From: Synaphobranchus kaupii
Lineage: Eukaryota; Chordata; Actinopteri; Anguilliformes; Synaphobranchidae
Length of the DNA: 64,000 bases
Direction: 5' to 3'
Assembly (NCBI GenBank): GCA_029718625.1
Contig: CM056381.1
Span: 57,344,157 to 57,408,156, forward strand
Below, piece by piece: positions 56,716 through 64,000 of this stretch. A program made the translations under genes and the position numbers. The first letter of the stretch is position 1. Every line of letters begins with the position of its first letter. Under the pieces are notes generated by a model. That model made no database searches, was not told the origin of the DNA, and worked only from the letters and a program-made list of their open reading frames with translations.

Positions 56716-59685
56716 ATGGACCAAAGCGAGCAGTGGAGTCAGCGTCACTCTTCAAAGCCGGCTCTGACAATAATCTCACTGAATGTGGAAGGTCTATCAG
56801 CGACAAAAGAAGAGCTTGTTGCTACCTTGTGCAAGAGACATAAATGTGACATCTTATGCCTACAAGAAACACATAGAGGGCCAGAAAACAAGAGACCTCA
56901 TGTGTTAGGCATGACCCCAGTTCTTGAACACCCACACAAACAGTACGGGAGCGTTGTTTTTGTGAAGAACGGGACCACCATTGAATCCACAGCTGTCAAC
57001 GTTACAAATAACATAGAAATACTCTCCATAGAACTCAAAGGCGCCTCCATAACATCTGTCTACAAGCCACCTCCAGTACCCTTTAGCATGCCTGATGCAA
57101 ATACCAACAACCCACGAATAGTGATAGGTGACTTTAACAGCCACAGCACACACTGGGGCTACAACGAAAATAACTCTGATGGAGAGGCAGTGGAGGCATG
57201 GGCGGAAGCCAACCAGCTTCTCCTCATACACGATGCTAAACAACCAAAATCCTTCCACAGCGGACGCTGGAAAGCTGGCTACAACCCAGACCTGGCATTT
57301 GTTAGTAACAACATCGCTGACCTGAGTAAAAAAGCAGTACTGGAACCAATACCCAAAACCCAACATCGTCCTATAAGCCTAACTGTTAACATCGCAGTGA
57401 CACCAACAAAAGTCCCCTTCCAACGACGCTTTAACTTCAAAAAAGCCAATTGGAGAGGGTTCATGGAAGAGATGGACAAAAAAATATCAGACCTAGAGCC
57501 CACCCACACCAACTACGAACATTTCACAAAACTGGTACAAAAAACTGCAAGAAAATGTATTCCAAGAGGATGCCGTACGGAGTACATCCCGGGCTTGGAC
57601 TCAACATCAGCCAAGCTGTATGGCGAATACAAAATACTCTACAGCACTAGCCCGTTTGCTGAGAGTACCATCACTGCTGGAGAACATCTCATGACCTACC
57701 TGTCAGAAAGCCGCCAATGCAAGTGGCAAACCACCATTGAAAGCGCTGACATGGCAAGGAACAGCAAAAAGGCATGGGCCCTAATCCGCAAGCTTAATAA
57801 CGACCCCACTGCACCAAAACAGCACTACAATGTTACAGCAAATGATGTGGCACACCAACTCCTCAAGAGCGGAAAAAACAAAGGCAATAAACTCTCAAGA
57901 CCCAAAAGGAATACAGAAGGACCCACAGAAGACCCAGGTTTCACAAACCCCTTCACAATTGAAGAACTGAATGCAGGAATCAACACCCTCAAAAATGGCA
58001 AAGCTATTGGCCTGGATGGCATATTTATCGAGGAAATTAAACACTTTGGCCCCCGAACAAGGAATTGGCTCCTGTCACTCATGAACAACTGTATGACAAC
58101 AAAAAATATCCCCAAAACATGGAGGAAAACCAGAATAATAGCACTACCAAAACCAGGAAAAGACCCCAATTTTGCAAAAAACTTCAGACCCATCTCCCTA
58201 CTATGCCACCCATTCAAACTGTTCGAACGCCTGATCCTGGAAAGACTAGCCCCTGCCATAGAAAAACAACTCATACCACAACAAGCCGGCTTCCGCCCTG
58301 GTAAATCAACCACTGGCCAACTGCTCAACCTGACCCAACACATAGAGGACGGGTTTCAAAAGGGAAAGATCACAGGTGCAGTCTTTGTCGACCTAACAGC
58401 AGCCTACGACACTGTCAACCACCGCCTCCTACTGAAAAAAATCCTGGAGATGACAAAAGACCCCTTCTTGACTGACCTGATAGGCAGCATGATCACAAAC
58501 AGGAGCTTCTTCGTAGTGCTGAATGGGAAAAACAGCCGATGGCGACGACAAAGAAATGGCCTCCCGCAGGGCAGTGTCCGTTCCCCTCTGCTCTATAACA
58601 TATACACAAATGACCAACCAATAGGCCAGTCAACACACCACTTCATCTATGCGGATGATCTCTGTATTACATCTCAAGAGGACACCTTTGAGGAAGTGGA
58701 AAAGAACCTCACAAGCACCCTGGACAACCTTACCACCTACTTCGAAATAAACCACCTGAAGGCAAACCCACAAAAGACCCAGGTGTGTGCTTTCCACCTG
58801 CGTAATCATGTAGCCAAGCGTCCCCTCAAGATCTCCTGGTCTGGAACAAGCCTGGAACACTGCCCAAACCCAATATATCTTGGGGTTACGCTAGATCGCT
58901 CTCTATCTTACAAGCAGCATATTGAAAAGACCAAGGCCAAAACCAACACCAGAAACAACATCCTGAGGAAGTTGGTATCTACTACGTGGGGTGCAAAACC
59001 CCCACTGCTCAGAACATCAGCCCTTGCCCTGAGCTATTCCACTGCCGAATATGCCTGCCCCGTATGGGAGAGATCAGCACATGCTAAAAAACTAGACCCA
59101 ACTCTTAATGATACATGCCGCCTCATCACTGGATGTCTCAAGCCCACCAATACCACAAACCTGCACATCCTTGCTGGAATTGCCCCGCCCAATATCAGAA
59201 GGGAAGTTGCCAGCAGGAACGAACGCCAGAAACAGTCAACAGACGAAAGACACCTTGTGTTTGGAAAAACAGCAGCCAAGCAAAGACTAAAGTCCAGGAA
59301 GAGTTTCCTGAGCCACACAATCACCCCCACTGCCACAGCATCAGCTGAACGAGTGTCTCTGTGGAAAACAGAGATCCAAAAAGCACCCCCCACACACAAC
59401 ATGAAGATCCCACCATCAGAATCCCTACCAAAAGGGAAAGACGAAACCTGGCCGAAATGGAAATGCCTCAACCGACTACGCAGCAGGGTGGGCCGAACCA
59501 GAGTGGAGATGCAGAGATGGGGATACTCCACTGACCCAACCAACTGCGACTGTGGGACGGCACCACAAGACACAACCCACCTCCTTATCTGCCCCCTACT
59601 ACCTAATCCTTGCACAACAGAAGACCTGGCAGAGTACAACACACAAGCCCAAGAATGTGTGAAGAAATGGCTGGCACACGTGTAA
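56716..59685 (+). CDS. LINE polyprotein: AP endonuclease, reverse transcriptase, CCHC-like knuckle
   Basis: 989 aa, no stops or frameshifts. ATG 56716 is the first in-frame ATG (the frame is open 11 codons further up but without ATG). Residues 15-235 are an exonuclease-endonuclease-phosphatase domain: SLNVEG (Asn), LCLQETHR (Glu51), IVIGDFNSH (Asp139, Asn141), NPDLAFVS (Asp192) and QHRP (His217). The usual Ser-Asp-His is Thr-Gln-His here. Residues about 410-720 are a reverse transcriptase: LPKPGKDPN, FRPISLL, AGFRPGKSTTGQL, VFVDLTAAYDTV (Asp559), GLPQGSVRSPLL, FIYADDLCI (YADD 645-648) and YLGVTLD. The C-terminus carries CDCG...THLLICPL (Cys944, Cys946, His955, Cys959). It would nick target DNA and prime cDNA synthesis in the nucleus. 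It appears competent. The CG-poor, A/C-rich codon use differs from surrounding AT-rich DNA. Confidence 0.95.
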   Translation: MDQSEQWSQRHSSKPALTIISLNVEGLSATKEELVATLCKRHKCDILCLQETHRGPENKRPHVLGMTPVLEHPHKQYGSVVFVKNGTTIESTAVNVTNNIEILSIELKGASITSVYKPPPVPFSMPDANTNNPRIVIGDFNSHSTHWGYNENNSDGEAVEAWAEANQLLLIHDAKQPKSFHSGRWKAGYNPDLAFVSNNIADLSKKAVLEPIPKTQHRPISLTVNIAVTPTKVPFQRRFNFKKANWRGFMEEMDKKISDLEPTHTNYEHFTKLVQKTARKCIPRGCRTEYIPGLDSTSAKLYGEYKILYSTSPFAESTITAGEHLMTYLSESRQCKWQTTIESADMARNSKKAWALIRKLNNDPTAPKQHYNVTANDVAHQLLKSGKNKGNKLSRPKRNTEGPTEDPGFTNPFTIEELNAGINTLKNGKAIGLDGIFIEEIKHFGPRTRNWLLSLMNNCMTTKNIPKTWRKTRIIALPKPGKDPNFAKNFRPISLLCHPFKLFERLILERLAPAIEKQLIPQQAGFRPGKSTTGQLLNLTQHIEDGFQKGKITGAVFVDLTAAYDTVNHRLLLKKILEMTKDPFLTDLIGSMITNRSFFVVLNGKNSRWRRQRNGLPQGSVRSPLLYNIYTNDQPIGQSTHHFIYADDLCITSQEDTFEEVEKNLTSTLDNLTTYFEINHLKANPQKTQVCAFHLRNHVAKRPLKISWSGTSLEHCPNPIYLGVTLDRSLSYKQHIEKTKAKTNTRNNILRKLVSTTWGAKPPLLRTSALALSYSTAEYACPVWERSAHAKKLDPTLNDTCRLITGCLKPTNTTNLHILAGIAPPNIRREVASRNERQKQSTDERHLVFGKTAAKQRLKSRKSFLSHTITPTATASAERVSLWKTEIQKAPPTHNMKIPPSESLPKGKDETWPKWKCLNRLRSRVGRTRVEMQRWGYSTDPTNCDCGTAPQDTTHLLICPLLPNPCTTEDLAEYNTQAQECVKKWLAHV

Positions 59686-59724
59686 CTCTCAGAGACAACA
59701 CCTGAAGACACGACAAGAAGAAGA
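59686..59724 (+). other. LINE 3' UTR and tail
   Basis: 39 nt from the TAA stop to the target duplication, ending ACGACAAGAAGAAGA(A). An A/GA-rich tail, not a long poly(A), implies recognition of 3' RNA sequence by the reverse transcriptase. Confidence 0.8.
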
Positions 59725-59736
59725 ATCTAATATAAT
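59725..59736 (+). repeat. Target-site duplication, 3' copy
   Basis: ATCTAATATAAT, identical to 56583-56594. Confidence 0.9.
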
Positions 59737-60571
59737 AACAAAACTGTATGTTTTTTATGTTTTTTGTTGTTGTTGTTGCTTATGCAAATATCTTCATATT
59801 AGTGACTTGATCGTAATGGTACTACTTGACTAACGTGATAATTACAGTTTGTAAAAGAGAAGTAACCATGTATGAAAAAGTTCACTGCTAAAATTAATGA
59901 AGGCAGTTTCCATACACAGATATTTTTAGATATTTTGCAGTTTGTAGTTTCTGGGATAATAGCACTAATGTGTGGCAGTATTAACAGGCTGGCCATGTAT
60001 TAGGCTAGCTCACACTTAGTTGCAATATCGGATGACCTAAATCACATGTGGAAAGTTACCAGACAAATGGAAGTGACTGATTTTATTCAGATTTCAACTT
60101 TCATTTCCAATGCTTACTCAGTGGGGTGTGGTTATTTTAAAGCAAAAGTATTGCACTTTTGTATTCCTGAGAGTAACACTGGTGTTCTCCACTTTTTAAA
60201 ATTGTGCTTGATAAAAACGGCTGCTATGTGAATGCAATGTTTGGTATAAACCACAAGTAGGACATCCACAAATAAACCAAACATTCATTTGACAGGTGAG
60301 CTCTACAGAAGTGTGTCTATATCTAAGTACACCCATTTTTTTCTTAAAACAGGTTTTGTTGCCTGAGATTAGCTCCATGATGTATTTATATGGTTTTAAA
60401 GACAATCACAGCATGCAATTTACACTACTGGCCTACTACAAGCAATCTATTATTTCAATTGTGTGTGTGTGTGCAGTAGCAGAGTAATGTTAAATGTTAA
60501 ATAAATGTTAGTGATATAGGGGGCCCACTCCCACACTCTCGCCCTCCCTATTGTGACACCCCTCCTCTGTC

Positions 60572-60642
<71 letters not shown>

Positions 60643-63302
60643 GTGCGTGCGTGCGTGCGTATGCAGTCGCCCAAAACTAATTTAAATCATAAATTAACAT
60701 TGTGTCATTGCAGCTTTCTTAATTAACCGGTAGGCATATCTTCTATTCTCAGTGTGTCACTTTCAGGTTGTGTGCACATTCATGTTAGGACTCGTTGGCC
60801 TGTAACATTTGTTCCAGTCAGTGGTAGGTTAGGCTACTTAACACTGACCGACTTGTGTAGATATTTAAATATAGTTAAATGAAACGAAATATTACTTATT
60901 TATTTGATTTTTGTTTTCAGTTAGGTTCCAAGTTGGACATCAGGGGATATTTCTGCTGATTTTCGAAATTATTTATTATACAGCACAGGCGAATAACACA
61001 GTCCTACCATACAACTGCCGTAATTTCCCCAACATGAGCGCAAAATTCATTACAAAGCATTAATCAATACTTTCCTAAAACAGTGGACTTTGTTGTACAA
61101 TTACTTAAACTGTCAGCATTATTCGGTTATGGATTACGGTTATCTCTGAAAATTAAGTCCGTCAAAATGATTCCCTGGGGCCATGGAATGCACAGACTCG
61201 TCTCACCTGCATAAACTTGCAGTGCATTAACATTCTAGAGCGAAACATTTTTTCGAAGCTGCCACACGAAACCTTGTAACACTCATAATTCTGAATCATT
61301 TTCGCTTTCCTACTTTCTTCTTAACTGTGCCAGGATACAATTCACAGCAATTGTTGAGACTGTTATATGTATAATATATTATATATTTTTATTTTATATA
61401 TAGACTGTATATTACGTAAGCCTACCTGAGCACATATATCGAACGTGTGCACAAGGTGTGCTCAGGTAGACTTCCGTAAAAATAAAGACCTGTAGCATAC
61501 AAGAACAATGTAAACGAAAGGCATTTGATTTTTTCCCTTTTTTAATCATTGGAAAGTCTATCCAGAAAGTCTATCCAGCTTTAGCACATAATCAGAACTT
61601 TTCTTCGAACGATTAACCTGTAGTTATGTCATATAAATGGTCCACAAAGCCAAGCTGAGTAAAGCCAATCACAGTCAAGATACAGGTGGTTGTCCACAAT
61701 ATTTATTTGTCATGGCCTTTAATAGGCCTAAACACTTAGAATAAAATAGTCGAGCCAACCGAAAAACGTGCAGACCATGCTACTTCCCTATGCTACTTGT
61801 TCCGACTACTCTATTTACTCTGGTGATACAGGTATAAGACTGCAATACATTTGGCTAAATTCAGGCATCCCTGAACGTATAATTAGACATTATCTTTCAC
61901 CAACCTGTTTAAAGTCGTTTTCAACTGGTTTCCTCTTCCAATACAATGTGAAATGGAAAAGTAATCCAGCGTTTAGTTTGGTTAGCGGAGAAGTTTGCTG
62001 TGAACTGTTAAGCCACACCCAGCTCCGTTTCTCTCTGGCACTTCCTTATTTCTGCGATGTCTTAAGTTTGAGAATTCTTTTATCTGACAAATTAATTTGG
62101 CAATAGCCCTACACAAATGCGTGTCTCAATACCTGCACTCCTTACATGTGAAGCCCATCATTAAACCGAATTAAAATTACGTGGCAAAATATTACAATGA
62201 TATTCTCTGTGCATAAACACATCTCCTTTATTTATTATTTTAGACAAGTGCCTATTTTAAAACTACACAATAAGCACGTGTGGATATGTTATAGTAGCCT
62301 ACATAACAATTAAACAATCCGTAGTGTCGCCTTTTCAACGTTTTTAACAGGCCATGACGAGGCAAAACATATTGGTGTAATGAAGCAGACCTGTACACAA
62401 ACAAGGAAGGACACACATTTCACAGTGCAACATCATCTTTTTTGGTGTTTTTGCGAAACACATTCAGCAGTTTACTGGTGTAACGCACTGTAGCTAGCTA
62501 CAGGCGGTACCAATCCCCAGCATGCATCTTGCTGGGGTTGGAATGTTTTACATGTGTCCAGTTGCTTTATTGTAGTCTCCACTCCAAACCTGCTCCAAAC
62601 GCTTGGTTCACAATGAAAACAGAATAGAATTCACCACCGTAATTTGGTCGTTTACTGACTGAAAACAATTTGAAAACGACCACCCGACACTAGACCTACC
62701 TGGATTATTTTTTTTAATTTTTTTTTGCGCACCCGCAATACAAACACTGACATCTTCTGGCCGAAAAAGATAGAATCCTCCTGAGAAACGGTATCTATAG
62801 ACAATAAATAGGCTACAATCTCATTGGGCAGAAAAGCAAAATTGTATAAATGCATAGGCTACACTTGAAAGTTGGTTATTTTGACCTTACAATATCGGGA
62901 GCTTATTGATCTTAATGAGACGCATTTCGTACAACCTGTAGCTAAATACTTTTTCATTAGTTTGCATGTGAATGCATGCAAATTATTGAAACGAGTTATG
63001 TCATTAAAAAAAATATAACTTTTGTTTCAGAAAACCAGGTGAATATTGGAATGCAAAAGCAGTCCAAAGTGAGTGCTCTTTTCAAGGTGATAAAGATATA
63101 GTTACCTGACGTACATCACCATTTTTCAGGGCTGTTCTCCTGGCTGGTCTCTTGAGATTAATGATCTCTTTTGCAATTATGAACATGTAGGCCTACACTC
63201 TGTCCTAACATATGTAGAAACAGCCAGAGCTATACAAAAACATGTAGCTATCATGTTTTTTTTTTAACTCTGATATTAGATTGTCTAGCTTCATTTGTTT
63301 TT
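59737..63302. other. Stretch without recognised gene
   Basis: No exon or transposon ends recognised. It contains a GT microsatellite (60574-60660), a hairpin pair TACGTAAGCCTACCTGAGCA (61413) against its near-complement (61456-61478) and a hairpin CCAATCCCCAGCA/TGCTGGGGTTGG (62510-62541). The 112-codon frame at 61768-62106 has no domain. Confidence 0.5.
60574..60660 (+). repeat. GT/GC-GT microsatellite
   Basis: About 31 uninterrupted TG units followed by interrupted GTGC/GTGT units; probably polymorphic. Confidence 0.97.
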
Positions 63303-63308
63303 AAAGGG

Positions 63309-63939
63309 TAACTACACCCTAGATCTTTTTTTTTTTTTTAGCTGTAAACGTGGTTGTATGCCTACCTTATAATTAAACTTATTCATCCATTCCGTTATTT
63401 CAACAATTCTGAAATAATAACATAAATCAGGAGAAACTGGTAGAAAAGCGTCTTTGTGCTGCCCCTAACGGTTGAAATTTCCTTTCTGCTGACCGCTCTG
63501 GCCCCGCCCTAATCGTGACGTCTGAGTACCTATTTCTTCGTACTACTACGTCATATAGATAATTGTTGTCGCCCACAACGGAAACAGCCGGCACCTGATT
63601 GGTTAGACCCGCTACATTACTTTCGTTTCGACTCCAGTTTTTAAACCGGAACAACGTTGCGTCCTGTTCATAAACTCTCTTATTCCACCTAAATATGTTT
63701 CTGAAGATATTTGAGGTGTGAAATAGGCCATGCGGTTGCTGAATCTTGATTCATATTTGATGTGCATCGTCTAGTTTGACAGTTTGAGTTATACGAAATA
63801 ATTTGTGCAATCCTACGTTAATTTATGCAAATGACGATGGACACAGCTCCTCCGCCCCCACCCCTCTCCCTCGCTCACCCCACGAAGTATTTTTCAAAAT
63901 TGTTTCGTGGGCGGAGACAGGCTGAAACAGTGTGGCTAG
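63309..63939 (+). repeat. Dispersed 0.6 kb repeat, copy B (partner at 18062-18630)
   Basis: Colinear with copy A from TTTAGCTGTAAACGTG to GGGCGGAGACAGGCTGA. It starts near GGGTAACTACACCCTAG, which may be the true left terminus. It abuts a TTAA at 63940-63943. Confidence 0.85.
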
Positions 63940-64000
63940 TTAAAGGGATAGTTCGGAATTTTGGACATAATGGGCTCTATCTTGGCGCTTGGTCTAAGCG
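63940..64000 (+). mobile_element. Two nested element ends at the window edge
   Basis: TTAA 63940-63943 and AGGGATAGTTCGGAATTTTG start a relative of the 21151-21800 foldback. After 28 bp it is interrupted by GGGCTCTATCTTGGCGCTTG at 63972, the left end of the GGGCCCTATCTT family. Both are cut by the window end. Confidence 0.75.

Larger units (their letters stand above)
56595..59724 (+). mobile_element. Complete single-ORF non-LTR retrotransposon (LINE)
   Basis: 3,130 bp between exact 12-bp target-site duplications. Layout: an HDV-like ribozyme (56595-56664), a short 5' leader, one intact 989-codon ORF (56716-59685) and a very short 39-nt 3' UTR ending in a GAAGAAGAA-like tail. No ORF1 (gag-like) is present, unlike L1 or I, and there is no RNase H domain. 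The architecture of endonuclease, RT and terminal CCHC-like knuckle places it broadly among the jockey/CR1/I-group elements. The exact clade needs a phylogeny. It replicates by target-primed reverse transcription. Confidence 0.92.

Noticed and set aside
59034..59711. 225-codon minus-strand ORF
   Set aside because: Antisense shadow of the LINE ORF, as are the other minus-strand frames within 56700-59700.
61768..62106. 112-codon plus-strand ORF as a possible gene
   Set aside because: No recognisable domain, no splice or promoter signal, composition like surrounding AT-rich DNA.

Overview
The window looks like nuclear DNA of a ray-finned fish, almost certainly a teleost. It has two spliced exons of a vertebrate focal-adhesion-kinase gene with consensus splice sites. 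It also has Sleeping-Beauty-type and other fish Tc1 elements, a tRNA-derived SINE with the fish L2-type tail, TTAA-flanked MITEs and long GT/AT/C microsatellites. No bacterial or organellar gene organisation is present. Species cannot be fixed from sequence alone.

Host gene: the only protein-coding host gene I can support is ptk2b (PYK2) on the minus strand. Its first coding exon is at 6302-6499 (ATG at 6499) and its second at 1609-1787. They join in frame across a 4.5 kb intron, and the rest of the gene runs off the left edge. That intron holds a recent 966-bp tandem duplication and a hAT transposase scrap. The 5' leader and promoter must lie at higher coordinates and were not recognised.

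Mobile-element landscape: 6.6-13 kb holds two Tc1-type foldback elements, one broken by a 1.9 kb GGGCCCTATCTT element, and a 470-bp segment present both inside and outside one of them. 14.3-17.9 kb is a TTAA-flanked element filled by two tandem 1 kb copies with TTATACCATGG ends. 21-22 kb is a minisatellite split by a TTAA foldback MITE. 24.3-25.1, 27.4-29.1, 30.5-31.4 and 45.8-46.4 kb are Tc1/mariner copies. 32.9-34.8 kb has two long inverted-repeat elements. 37.1-39.4 kb has a 165-bp satellite array and two identical 151-bp direct repeats. 41.7-44.4 kb is a decayed Harbinger. 46.6-47.6 and 50.0-51.3 kb are hAT elements with perfect 8-bp target duplications. 51.6-56.1 kb is a nested stack of a Tc1, a duplicated unit and an unusual 1.96 kb element carrying dispersed copies of a 19-bp motif.

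The most striking object is at 56595-59724: an apparently complete, intact, single-ORF non-LTR retrotransposon with a 12-bp target-site duplication. Its first 70 nucleotides fold, base for base, as an HDV-like self-cleaving ribozyme whose predicted cleavage site is exactly the element's 5' boundary. Endonuclease, reverse transcriptase and C-terminal zinc-knuckle motifs are all intact, which suggests a recent and possibly active insertion. A second theme is that one internal sequence module occurs inside at least four different Tc1-type terminal-repeat shells, implying swapping of ends or cargo between transposon families.
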